37,241 bases of DNA, from positions 1-37,241 of the IMG/VR virus record IMGVR_UViG_3300005529_000072. One strand, given 5' to 3'. Within the stretch, counting starts at the first letter, position 1. Each line of letters opens with the position of its first letter. Origin of the DNA: a virus. The notes beneath the pieces are model-generated. The model was not told the origin of the DNA. It made no database searches and was given only the letters and a program-made list of their open reading frames with translations. A program made the translations under genes and the position numbers. Shown here in pieces: positions 29,278 to 35,967 of this stretch.

Positions 29278-29919
29278 TCATTTCGCGAAGTCCTGGGTCG
29301 TGGTGACCCACGCTCCGACGCCTGAAAAATAGGCACTTTTGGGGAAATTCGCCGCCCCGCTGAACAAACTCGGGAGCGCCGTCAAATTGCCCTGCGCGGC
29401 GATGTTGAGCACGGCAATCTCGGTGAGACTCGCGGTCACTATGCCGACCCCGGCCACACTCGCGCTCACCGTGAGCGTGCCGCCCGAGAGGCTGCCGGTT
29501 CCGGCGACCGCTCCCAGTCCTGCGATGCTGACACTCGCAATGAAGGTGTCCGCTTCGGTCAACGCCCCTACGCCGGCGATCGTGGCATCCCCGTCCAGGA
29601 AGGTGCCGATGGTCGCCGAGACAATCCCGACACTGGCAATGCGCACGGTGTCGGTGAAAGACCCGAGGGCGGAGAGATCGCCCTCCCCATCCGCTTCTGC
29701 CGTCCCCGCGGCGAGAAAGCCCTGCGCAATACCAATCAGTCCCCCGGCCCCGATATCGGTGGCCGAGACCAGAATCTCCACCGCAGAAATCGAGCTGACC
29801 GATCCAACCCCTCCAACATTGACGACCCCGGTCGTGCCGGCGGCAGTGACCGTGCCTTGGCCTGCAATCGCCGCCGTGATGGTCGCGGAGACCGGCGGCG
29901 GGAAAAGCAGCAGCGGCAT
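29278..29919 (-). CDS. Gly/Val/Ala-rich repeat structural protein
   Basis: The 213-residue product consists of degenerate repeats of roughly 25-30 residues around I-A-G-x-G-x-V/L (ITAAIAGQGTVTAAG, VNVGGVGSVSSI, RIASVGIVSATIG, ATIAGVGALTEAD, VSIAGLGAVAGTG, ASVAGVGIVTASL). There are no charged clusters or Cys. It looks like a stacked beta structure, in the same style as the 20-residue repeats in the 25034-26821 product. A fibre shaft is a plausible role. It overlaps the next gene by one base. Confidence 0.65.
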   Translation of the reverse strand: MPLLLFPPPVSATITAAIAGQGTVTAAGTTGVVNVGGVGSVSSISAVEILVSATDIGAGGLIGIAQGFLAAGTAEADGEGDLSALGSFTDTVRIASVGIVSATIGTFLDGDATIAGVGALTEADTFIASVSIAGLGAVAGTGSLSGGTLTVSASVAGVGIVTASLTEIAVLNIAAQGNLTALPSLFSGAANFPKSAYFSGVGAWVTTTQDFAK

Positions 29920-30314
29920 TAGGTGAAGCTGGCGGTAAGCGAGCCGGAGTTGAACTGGAAGGTGTTGCCGTTGTTCACCGTGACATCCGAGGACAGCTGC
30001 GCGTAGCTGAGAATATTGCCGGCGGTGGAGGCATCACAGATCGCCACCCATCGCACGGTGCCCCATCCGGCAGTGGCCGTGGTGAAGGTCACCGTGGAGG
30101 CTTGCGTCACCCCCGAGGCGGGCGCCCCGAAGGTAATGGCGACTCGCGCATACGCACCTCCCGAGACCTCGTTGGTCAAGGTTCCCGCCAGGAGATCGGA
30201 GTTGGAAGCGGTCGAGGTCAGCAGCGCTGCATACACCGTCGCCGGGCTCGTATAGCTCGTGGCCCGATAGACGTGGTTGGCGAGTTTGTTGACCAGAAAG
30301 GTGGACAGTGGCAT
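29919..30314 (-). CDS. Phage structural protein, beta-sandwich type (paralogue of 28819-29268)
   Basis: The 131-residue protein starts with a short helix (STFLVNKLANHVYRATSYTS) and then has VYAALLTSTASNSDLLAGTL, NEVSGGAYARVAITFGAP, TVTFTTATAGWGTVRWVAIC and ILSYAQLSSDVTVNNGNTFQ. This order matches the 149-residue neighbour and a common family of small virion proteins in tailed phages. It is likely a decoration or tail subunit. The weak Cys content and lack of a signal agree with virion location. Confidence 0.72.
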   Translation of the reverse strand: MPLSTFLVNKLANHVYRATSYTSPATVYAALLTSTASNSDLLAGTLTNEVSGGAYARVAITFGAPASGVTQASTVTFTTATAGWGTVRWVAICDASTAGNILSYAQLSSDVTVNNGNTFQFNSGSLTASFT

Positions 30315-30323
30315 GGGAGATTC

Positions 30324-30824
30324 CTACAGGTTGACGTAAGTCAAATGGCCGCGGACTCCCACGGCGCTTCCGAGATTCAGGACCAGAGCGGTGTTAGTGC
30401 CGGTTTGGAAATGCCCGACCGGGGAGAACGGCGTGGAAATCCCGCCATTGGCGGAAAACGACATCGCTCCCGTTAAAGCGGTTCCGGCCGCACCGGAAGT
30501 CCACTTGACGGCGTTCGCCGCATCGCAGACCAGAGAATAGGACAGCACGCGCGTCACCTTGCCGGACACGGCTGCCACGATCGTGTTATCCCCGCTCGAA
30601 GAAACATTGATCGAGGCAAAGAGCGGGGTGATGAGCGTCCCTTGGTTGGACATCTGCGAGGATTCGACCGTGGCCTGCACGGGCAAGGGCTGGGACACCT
30701 GGGGATCGTTGTAGACCCCATCGGCGCCCCACCCGGCTTTGACCCGCTGAACCTCGAGCCCCGCGCCGATATCATCGGACGCGATGACCACTCCGGTCCC
30801 CGGCAGCGTGACGTTATCTGTCAA
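30324..30824 (-). CDS. Small beta-rich structural protein
   Basis: The 166-residue protein begins with VTLPGTGVVIASDDIGAGLE, VQRVKAGWGADGVYND and PLPVQATVE, a start I recognise in phage virion proteins. It is followed by beta strands (TRVLSYSLVCDAANAVKWTS, SFSANGGISTPFSPVGHFQT, NTALVLNLGSAVGVRGHLTY). The NLGSA-GVRGHLTY end is typical of this group. It may form a receptor-facing or decoration domain. It sits 9 nt from both neighbours. Confidence 0.7.
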   Translation of the reverse strand: MTDNVTLPGTGVVIASDDIGAGLEVQRVKAGWGADGVYNDPQVSQPLPVQATVESSQMSNQGTLITPLFASINVSSSGDNTIVAAVSGKVTRVLSYSLVCDAANAVKWTSGAAGTALTGAMSFSANGGISTPFSPVGHFQTGTNTALVLNLGSAVGVRGHLTYVNL

Positions 30825-30833
30825 GGGAAACTC

Positions 30834-31523
30834 CTATCGACCGACGCCGAGCAGCGCGCGGAAAGCGCTCGGAACACTCGGCGGTTGAATGACGATCACC
30901 ACCATCTTGGCGGTCTGCGTGGTGGCATCCGCCACAGTCCCGGTCGCTTGTGCGGGGGCAATCGCGCTCGCCGTGGTTTGAATCTGATAGCCCGCGACCA
31001 ATGCAGAAGCGGAACCGGCCATGACATCCTGCATCTGCAGGGTCCAACCCGCCGGTAGCGAGAATGTGCTCGCATTGGAGGCGGAGGTTTTATTCTTCGC
31101 GCCCCAATAGATCGCCAGACAGTTATCGACCGACGGGGTGACATTCCCCACCTGTCCGGGAATGCTTTCGGTCACATTCCCCGCACGGTCCGCACTCGTA
31201 TCCACCGTGAGGACGGTCGCAGGTCCGGTAAAGGCCATGGAGTAGCAGCGAAAGTTGGTGCTTGCACTCCAGGTCGCCGTCATCATCGCATCGTTGGTGG
31301 CGGCCGCGAGGCGTCCGAAGACATACTGACTCGAGGTCACATTCACATGCGGGGTGAGATCCACCCACGGGGACACCGCGCTGATCGTGTGCGAGCCAAA
31401 GCCTTCGGTGAAGAAATTCAGCAGTAGATCCCCGGGGTTCCACGCCACCGAGGGGGCATTGGGCGTGCAGGTACTCCCGGTGCCGGTGACCACCGTGCTA
31501 TCGGAGCCGAAGACCCAACTCAC
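30834..31523 (-). CDS. Beta-sandwich appendage-like protein (single-domain paralogue)
   Basis: The 229-residue product has one copy of the domain repeated in the 480- and 595-residue proteins: WNPGDLLLNFFTEGFGSHTI, NFRCYSMAFTGPATVLTVDT, VDNCLAIYWGAKNKTSASNA and PAQATGTVADATTQTAKMV. A basic end, FRALLGVGR, closes the protein. It overlaps the glycosidase-like gene (31520-31523, ATGA), so it may be its virion partner. No signal peptide is present. Confidence 0.66.
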   Translation of the reverse strand: MSWVFGSDSTVVTGTGSTCTPNAPSVAWNPGDLLLNFFTEGFGSHTISAVSPWVDLTPHVNVTSSQYVFGRLAAATNDAMMTATWSASTNFRCYSMAFTGPATVLTVDTSADRAGNVTESIPGQVGNVTPSVDNCLAIYWGAKNKTSASNASTFSLPAGWTLQMQDVMAGSASALVAGYQIQTTASAIAPAQATGTVADATTQTAKMVVIVIQPPSVPSAFRALLGVGR

Positions 31524-33094
31524 GGATTAAACACCGCCGCGGTGGGATACGTCGTGCTCAGCAGCGAGGCATAACTTCCACAGCCGTTCACCGTTTGATC
31601 CATGAGCTGTGGCAGGAGCAACGAGGTAGGCCCGGGACCGTCCGGAGGAACCGGATTCGCTGGCGCCCCGGAGTTGGTCGCCACTGCGTTGCAGTTAGGG
31701 GTTACAGGATCGCGAGTGCTGCTGATGAACAGATCCGTGCAGCCGTACTTCACCATGGTCTGCATGATGGAGGAGGCGGAAGTCATCGCCAACAACCCGG
31801 AGCCCACTCTTGCCGGCGGAACCGCGGTGCCTTGCGTATTCCCCAAGGTGTCCCCGGTCAGATGCCAGTGTGCGCTGTAGCCCAACGCTTGATAGTTGGT
31901 CCAACCGGCCTGGGCAACAGGGGCCCCATTCGGCGGCGGCGAGGGAAAGGTCCCCGCATAGGCGGCCATCCCCCAGATAACCCGCTGACCCTTGTTGGCA
32001 GGGCCGGCTTCATTGGCCCCGTCATAAGGCGCAATCGTCACCGCCGAGGGCATGACGGCGGAGAAGAACCCGGGGTAACTCCCCTGATTCAGAAACGTCG
32101 GCCGCAGGGTGATCCAGCTGTTGGGCAAGGCGGAGCGCAGAGAGGGAATCCCGCTGGAGACCGCCGTGATCAGCGCAGAATCCGAATACCCGGCATCGGG
32201 GTGACTGGTAGCCAAGCCAATGGAGAGCTCCATGCAGGGATCAAACCGATAGCACCAGTTGAGTCCAAACTCGGTCTGATAGGCCCCCATCATCTGCGCG
32301 AGCCGATCCCAGACGGCAGCATTCCACACTCGCACGATCGGCCCCGTGCTGATGCTGTTGCCGTTCGCATCAGTCAGGCCGGTCGCGGTGTAATACAACC
32401 CACCGTGGTTGTTGCCCGAGACCGGCCCGTACGCGGAATTGTTGAGATACACCGGCGCATAGGTCGAAGGCCACGCATTGGAGCCATTCACCTGTCCGTT
32501 TCCGGAGGTGTTCAGCTGCATCGAGAACTTGAGATTGTTTCTCGAGCAGTAATTCAGCAGCTGGAAAATCCCGGCGAAGCCCTGATTGCCGGTCGAATCC
32601 CACGACCCGTCGTACACTCCTCCGGCTTGGCTCTCCAACTGGCCCCATTTCCAGCAGGTATCCATCCCGCTCGGCGTGGAGGTGAGCAGCAGAATGGAAT
32701 CCATGTGGGTGGTGTCATCACTCACCCCGTTGGACCCCAGGCCATTGCCCGTTTGCCAATGCACCCCGGGTGCAAAGGGGAACCGCGCCCCAGCGGTCTG
32801 CGAAATAACCGTTGAGAGCGCCCCTTTCTGGAACTGATCGAACGCCTGGACCTGGTAGAGCTGCGTCCCGGTCAGGGGGTCAGTAATCGAGGTCTGCGCC
32901 GGATCGTTGATGACCGCAAGGAGCTGGATATTCGAGGGGGTCGTCCCCCGAAACACCCGGTAGCCTGCGATGACGCTTTGACCGGTGGGGGTCGGCGGCA
33001 CCCAGGACAGAATGCAGTTCGAGCCGCTCTTGACCGCCGAGACCTGGGGGGCCTGCAACACCGACGTCAGAGTGCGTACGGCGGTGATCTGCAT
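31520..33094 (-). CDS. FN3 domain plus glycoside-hydrolase-like (TIM-barrel) protein
   Basis: This 524-residue protein begins with a fibronectin III module (residues 14-105: NCILSWVPPTPTGQSVIAGY, RVFRGTTPSNIQLLAVINDP). The larger rest looks like a TIM-barrel glycosidase: GMDTCWKWGQLESQAGGVYD, LLNYCSRNNLKFSMQLNTSG, VWDRLAQMMGAYQTEFGLNW, YRFDPCMELSIG with candidate acids, and ITLRPTFLNQGSYPGFFSAV, then IAPYDGANEAGP. It lacks a signal peptide, so it would be virion-borne and act on capsule or other polysaccharide. It is the first gene after the early-operon terminator. The family number cannot be fixed by eye. Confidence 0.62.
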   Translation of the reverse strand: MQITAVRTLTSVLQAPQVSAVKSGSNCILSWVPPTPTGQSVIAGYRVFRGTTPSNIQLLAVINDPAQTSITDPLTGTQLYQVQAFDQFQKGALSTVISQTAGARFPFAPGVHWQTGNGLGSNGVSDDTTHMDSILLLTSTPSGMDTCWKWGQLESQAGGVYDGSWDSTGNQGFAGIFQLLNYCSRNNLKFSMQLNTSGNGQVNGSNAWPSTYAPVYLNNSAYGPVSGNNHGGLYYTATGLTDANGNSISTGPIVRVWNAAVWDRLAQMMGAYQTEFGLNWCYRFDPCMELSIGLATSHPDAGYSDSALITAVSSGIPSLRSALPNSWITLRPTFLNQGSYPGFFSAVMPSAVTIAPYDGANEAGPANKGQRVIWGMAAYAGTFPSPPPNGAPVAQAGWTNYQALGYSAHWHLTGDTLGNTQGTAVPPARVGSGLLAMTSASSIMQTMVKYGCTDLFISSTRDPVTPNCNAVATNSGAPANPVPPDGPGPTSLLLPQLMDQTVNGCGSYASLLSTTYPTAAVFNP

Positions 33095-33107
33095 GGCGCT
33101 CCAAACG

Positions 33108-33129
33108 AAAAACCCCGCTTGCGGCGGGG
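33108..33129 (-). terminator. Intrinsic terminator between early and late minus-strand operons
   Basis: On the minus strand, CCCCGC, loop CGCAA, GCGGGG, then five T (33112-33108). The six-pair GC stem plus T-run is a canonical rho-independent terminator. It ends only 13 nt before the first late gene (ATG 33094), with no promoter visible in between, so late transcription must read through it, as with Q-type antitermination. Confidence 0.85.
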
Positions 33130-33152
33130 TGAGGGGATAGCGTTGTCAGCGG

Positions 33153-33653
33153 TTATCGGAACGATTCGAGATAGCTACACAGTGAGCCGAGGTCATCAGA
33201 GCGCATCAGCCGCACGACGTGGCGAGTCTCACCACACAGTCGGAACCATTCACCGCGAATCCGGTAACGTCTCAACAGAAAATGGATCAGATTCTCAAGT
33301 TCCTGCTCGGCACGAATGCTGCCTAAGACCCGCAGGCGCCTGTGATGACTGATTTGGATGGCTTCGAGCCGCTTGCGAAGATTGGTGGTCGAGCCGAACT
33401 TGACCGCGCCTGAGAGCCCGATGGCATAGACGCGCATCGCGGAACCTGAAGACGGCCTAGCTGCCTGAATAATTGAAGAAAATTCAGGAATTTCTGTGGG
33501 AATTTCGCTTTTCCGAGGCGCGAAAATTGCCACGTTGTGCAAGCCGCGCGAGATACACCAGCGGCAAAATAACGCCCCAGGGGCGGTCTCACGAAGGCAT
33601 CCATGAGACGCACAGAGCGATAACTGTGCAGTTTCGGAAGCTACACCATTCAT
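33153..33653 (-). CDS. Zinc-finger plus GIY-YIG nuclease-like protein
   Basis: The 166-residue protein has an N-terminal Cys cluster C14-x4-C19-x10-C30-x2-C33 and a linker. At about residues 74-140 is a GIY-YIG/MUG113-type domain: RVYAIGLSGAVKFGSTTNLR, KRLEAIQISHHRRLRVLG, a Glu at 120 and GEWFRL. It probably cuts or binds DNA. Some members are non-catalytic regulators. ATG 33653 forms ATGA with the Q-like stop. A long upstream extension of this frame only shadows the Q gene. It is the last early-operon gene before the terminator. Confidence 0.75.
   Translation of the reverse strand: MNGVASETAQLSLCASHGCLRETAPGALFCRWCISRGLHNVAIFAPRKSEIPTEIPEFSSIIQAARPSSGSAMRVYAIGLSGAVKFGSTTNLRKRLEAIQISHHRRLRVLGSIRAEQELENLIHFLLRRYRIRGEWFRLCGETRHVVRLMRSDDLGSLCSYLESFR
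33464..33506 (-). promoter_or_regulatory. AT-rich island with dyad and direct repeats inside the GIY-YIG gene
   Basis: In GC-rich surroundings, CCTGAAT (33464-33470) and ATTCAGG (33482-33488) form an inverted repeat with an 11-nt centre. GGAATTTC occurs at 33487-33494 and again at 33499-33506. The island codes for the linker between the two domains. It could be a protein-binding site or part of a late promoter upstream of the terminator. No clear -35/-10 pair is seen. Confidence 0.25.
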
Positions 33654-34054
33654 ATTTTGTTCTGCAAGTATTCTAGCGAACGACCGATCTCGCGCCGTGC
33701 TCGATATAGCAAAAGCCTGAACCTGTTCGGGCTCATCCCACAGTAGCGAGCCGAGACCTCGATGGGCTGCCAGTAGACGTAGTGTTTGGTCACCACCTTG
33801 CGTTCGATGGCCTTCAGGCGCAATACGGCGTGCTCGACGGCTTCCACCGCGGAGCCCATCTCCGGGAGGGGTCCCGGTTGGGCAGCCCCTGTAAAGCCTT
33901 GCTCGGCGACCCGAGCGAGTAGGGTCATGGTGGGCCAGCCACTTAAACCCTCCCTGCCCCAGCGCGCCCACATTTCCAGGGCATGATCGACATGCGCCAG
34001 AGCATCCCCCATGGGACGTCCGCGTGATCCGGTGATGGTCATAACTGCGTTCAA
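33650..34054 (-). CDS. Antitermination protein Q-like (sigma-70 region 4-like HTH)
   Basis: The 134-residue protein has a helical N-terminus (DALAHVDHALEMWARWGREG). At about residues 80-130 is the C-terminal pattern of phage Q-type antiterminators: EAVEHAVLRLKAIERKVVTK, HYVYWQPIEVSARYCGMSPN, RFRLLLYRARREIGRSLEYL. These resemble sigma region 4, bind near the late promoter and let RNA polymerase pass terminators. The context fits: it is near the end of the early operon, just before the terminator and the late operon. TTG 34054 makes a TTGA overlap and has GGGGG upstream; ATG 34042 is an alternative. Confidence 0.78.
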   Translation of the reverse strand: MNAVMTITGSRGRPMGDALAHVDHALEMWARWGREGLSGWPTMTLLARVAEQGFTGAAQPGPLPEMGSAVEAVEHAVLRLKAIERKVVTKHYVYWQPIEVSARYCGMSPNRFRLLLYRARREIGRSLEYLQNKI

Positions 34055-34314
34055 TGCGCCCCCAGGGTTTCAAAGACATTCAATTCAGTGCGCCAGGTGA
34101 AGACCGGCAGGCCACGCGCTTCGCACTGAGCGAGGAATTTGACCTGCGCGGGCGTATAGCCATTGCGGCCCTGCTTGATCTCAACCGGATAGAAGCGCCC
34201 TTGATACCCTACCCAGCCGTCCAAGGGCCCCACAGGCAGCCACAGAGCCCCAAAAGCCTTCGCGACGGCTACGAGCTCGCGTTCGTTTCCGTCCCTGCGG
34301 GCCGCTCTACGCAT
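34051..34314 (-). CDS. Small PD-(D/E)XK nuclease (VRR-NUC-like)
   Basis: The 87-residue protein shows the core of the PD-(D/E)XK fold: an N-terminal helix with Glu (NERELVAVAKAFGALWLPVG), D32 in GPLDGWVGYQGRFY, and the E45-x-K47 pair in PVEIKQG, followed by TPAQVKFLAQCEARGLPVFT. Short phage members act as structure-specific nucleases, for instance on Holliday junctions. ATG 34314 overlaps the previous stop by 8 nt. It lies between replication and Q genes, the place where lambdoid phages keep such resolvase-type genes. Confidence 0.8.
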   Translation of the reverse strand: MRRAARRDGNERELVAVAKAFGALWLPVGPLDGWVGYQGRFYPVEIKQGRNGYTPAQVKFLAQCEARGLPVFTWRTELNVFETLGAH

Positions 34315-34420
34315 GACGGCACTCTCGGCATATGAAGGGTCTCGCCTGCGAGCCCTTGAGGGGCTTGTGTTGCTTGCAGCGGATACAGCGGCGGCGATTG
34401 AGCAGATGAACGATTTTCAC
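34307..34420 (-). CDS. 37-residue zinc-ribbon mini-protein
   Basis: The frame from GTG 34420 to TAG 34307-34309 codes for a tiny basic protein with CIRC at residues 12-15 and CREC near the end (CIRCKQHKP, then PFICRECRHA), a two-knuckle zinc ribbon. GTGA joins it to the previous stop and its end overlaps the nuclease gene by 8 nt. GGAGG lies about 10 nt upstream. It may assist the neighbouring nuclease, by inference from coupling. Confidence 0.6.
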   Translation of the reverse strand: MKIVHLLNRRRCIRCKQHKPLKGSQARPFICRECRHA

Positions 34421-34551
34421 CGATGCCGCGCCTCCAGCGTTTCGATATCCACGCAGGCATCGCGAACCGCATGCCAGTCCTCTTGCGCGACCTTCATCAG
34501 GAGGTAGGCAATGAGAATCTTGCAGTGGGCGAGGTATTGCTTTCGGCTCAA
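34417..34551 (-). CDS. 44-residue helical mini-protein (TTG start)
   Basis: The frame starts with TTG 34551, overlapping the upstream stop as TTGA, with GGAG five bases before it. It ends at TGA 34417-34419, inside a GTGA overlap with the next gene. The product is helical: SRKQYLAHCKILIAYLLMKV, AQEDWHAVRDACVDIETLEA. Exact fit between coupled neighbours is strong evidence that it is translated. There is no known family. Confidence 0.6.
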   Translation of the reverse strand: MSRKQYLAHCKILIAYLLMKVAQEDWHAVRDACVDIETLEARHR

Positions 34552-34775
34552 AGCTTCTCCCCATAACAGCGCTCAAAGGCTGCTTTCCAGCACACCGGTT
34601 TCCCACCCTTGCTGCCGACGATGACAAGCTCCAGGCCGTTGGACTTAATCGCCGCGCGCATCGCTTCGCGCCGGGAGTCCGTGTCGGTGAGGCCCTCGAA
34701 GATATCGGGGCCGCGATGCTCCACGAGCCGTTTAGCGAGCCAAGCCTCGTTCTGCTGTTGGGACAGCAGGCTCAC
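34548..34775 (-). CDS. Hypothetical 75-residue early protein
   Basis: The GTG start at 34775 overlaps the previous stop (GTGA) and follows GGAGG by 5 nt. The product has a helical start (SLLSQQQNEAWLAKRLVEHR), GPDIFEGLTDTDSRREAMRA and a C-terminal strand pair (LELVIVGSKGGKPVCWKAAF). A longer frame upstream to 35144 exists, but that part is a shadow of the replication-partner gene. The function is unknown. The DNA-metabolism context suggests an accessory replication role. Confidence 0.65.
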   Translation of the reverse strand: MSLLSQQQNEAWLAKRLVEHRGPDIFEGLTDTDSRREAMRAAIKSNGLELVIVGSKGGKPVCWKAAFERCYGEKL

Positions 34776-35188
34776 GCAAGCCTCCAGCAGCGTTGCGGGA
34801 TATCGAAGCGAATCCCCTGCGGACCATGCAAAGCAGCCAGGCGCTCGATCCCACTGCCCTTCGGTAAGCGCTTCAGCCATCCTTCGGGGTCGTGGACGCG
34901 CTGATCCTCCAGCGCCCGCAGGCAGGCGTCCTCGCAGATGCGGAATTTCCGCTCCGTCTCGTCCTTCGCATCGACGGGCTTTTCCTCCTTCGGCCGCAAC
35001 TCCACCGGCTTGGGAAAGAATTTCTGGTAGCGAATGTGCTGCGTCGCCAAGCGCTCGACCGTGCCCAGCGGTTCGTCCTTGAGCGCTGACCAGTACGAGT
35101 CCACCACTGGGTCGGTGAGCTTCTTCCCGAAGGCCACGGCGCATTTCTGCAGGATCGCCCTGAAGGGCTCGAAATCATTAGGGTGCAT
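34772..35188 (-). CDS. Putative replication partner (helicase-loader position)
   Basis: The 138-residue protein directly follows the O-like replication gene and overlaps it (TGATG at 35188). It starts HPNDFEPFRAILQKCAVAFG, KKLTDPVVDSYWSALKDEPL and has FFPKPVELRP, similar to small phage proteins whose N-terminus includes L-KL-----YW-AL and (F)xPKPxEL. In lambda the gene after O is P, a DnaB loader. Position suggests a like role, but no loader motif is visible, so this is inference. An upstream extension to 35284 is a shadow. Confidence 0.55.
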   Translation of the reverse strand: MHPNDFEPFRAILQKCAVAFGKKLTDPVVDSYWSALKDEPLGTVERLATQHIRYQKFFPKPVELRPKEEKPVDAKDETERKFRICEDACLRALEDQRVHDPEGWLKRLPKGSGIERLAALHGPQGIRFDIPQRCWRLA

Positions 35189-35967
35189 CAGCAGTACTCC
35201 GGGTCTTCGGCCGGGGGGCGCCAGGTGAGCTGGGGTTCTTCGTGCTGGGAGCGCGGCCGGAAATCCGGAGCCCGTCGGCACCACATCCGCCAGGTTCGAT
35301 CCCAGTCGTGCTTGCGTGCCTTGGCGCCGGAGGCCGAAAGCCAGTAATCGGTGAAGTTCTGGAACTCCCGCTCCGGGTCCGCCTTCTCGGCTTCGGCGAT
35401 TGCTCGCCTCTCGGGGGTCAGACTCCAGTCCTCGGGGAGGCGCGTCGCGGTGGCTGAGCGCTTCGCGCGAGGCTCTCTCTCCCTCTTACTCTTGTCTGAG
35501 TCTGAGTCTGAGTCTGAGTCTGAGTCTGAGTAAGTGTCCGCTGTGTCTGATGGTGTCGCGCGGTGTCCGCCGGTGTCCGCCGGTGTCCTATGACGTTCCT
35601 TGTACCGACGCACTTTCTCAGCGTTGCGCCCGTCCTTGATCTGGTCACGCCCTGAGGCGCGGTCCCGGTAAAGCTGGATATTCACCACCCGCCAGCCCCA
35701 ATCGCGCGCAGGGTCGATCGGTACGAGCTTGCGTCCCTCCTCTGCCTGGCTGCGACTGCGTGGGTCGGGAGCGCAGAATCGCTTGATGCAGGCGAGGAGG
35801 TCGGCTAGAGGCATGCCAGTCATGCCCGAAATAGCTTCGGGCATCACATCGATATGGCCGCGATGATCGGCGAGCGCGAGCATGCACACCCAGGCGGCGG
35901 TATCAGGCCATTTCCCGTAGAGCGACCCCTTGAACACGGAGTCGAAAACCGGGGTGTAGCCGCTCAT
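35188..35967 (-). CDS. Replication initiation protein (lambda O-like)
   Basis: The 259-residue protein opens with SGYTPVFDSVFKGSLYGKWP and AAWVCMLALADHRGHIDVMP, then EAISGMTGMPLADLLACIKR. This is the winged-helix-like N-terminal domain of phage replication proteins. DWGWRVVNIQLYRDRASGRD and RNAEKVRRYKERHR follow, then a repetitive linker (129-158) with (SD)6 at 147-158, and a basic helical C-terminal domain (LTPERRAIAEAEKADPEREF, ASGAKARKHDWDRTWRMW). The plan matches lambda O: a DNA-binding N-half, a linker with iterons in the DNA, and a C-half for helicase recruitment. ATG 35967 is chosen since MSGYTP starts the family; GTG 35997 is possible. Confidence 0.78.
   Translation of the reverse strand: MSGYTPVFDSVFKGSLYGKWPDTAAWVCMLALADHRGHIDVMPEAISGMTGMPLADLLACIKRFCAPDPRSRSQAEEGRKLVPIDPARDWGWRVVNIQLYRDRASGRDQIKDGRNAEKVRRYKERHRTPADTGGHRATPSDTADTYSDSDSDSDSDSDKSKREREPRAKRSATATRLPEDWSLTPERRAIAEAEKADPEREFQNFTDYWLSASGAKARKHDWDRTWRMWCRRAPDFRPRSQHEEPQLTWRPPAEDPEYC
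35494..35529 (-). repeat. Six tandem copies of a 6-bp unit coding for (Ser-Asp)6
   Basis: GTCTGA on the plus strand is repeated without change at 35494, 35500, 35506, 35512, 35518 and 35524, encoding six Ser-Asp pairs on the minus strand. Copy-number change keeps the frame and would only alter linker length. Confidence 0.95.
35534..35588. repeat. GTGTC repeats at 10-bp spacing, candidate replication iterons
   Basis: GTGTC occurs at 35534, 35543, 35553, 35563, 35573 and 35583, thus on one DNA face once per helical turn. Within it CGGTGTCCGC is repeated exactly at 35561-35570 and 35571-35580 and partly at 35581-35588. It lies in the middle of the O-like gene, where lambda keeps its origin. Confidence 0.6.

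Noticed and set aside
31595-32815. Plus-strand open frame of 406 codons opposite the FN3/glycosidase-like gene
   Set aside because: Arg/Pro/Gly-rich shadow composition; the minus-strand product has clear domain structure and operon fit.
33654-34079. N-terminal extension of the GIY-YIG protein to 308 residues
   Set aside because: The extra part overlaps the whole Q-like gene in another phase; ATG 33653 is coupled to the Q stop.
34776-35144. N-terminal extension of the 75-residue early protein
   Set aside because: This part is an out-of-frame shadow of the replication-partner gene; GTG 34775 with GGAGG and GTGA coupling is the better start.
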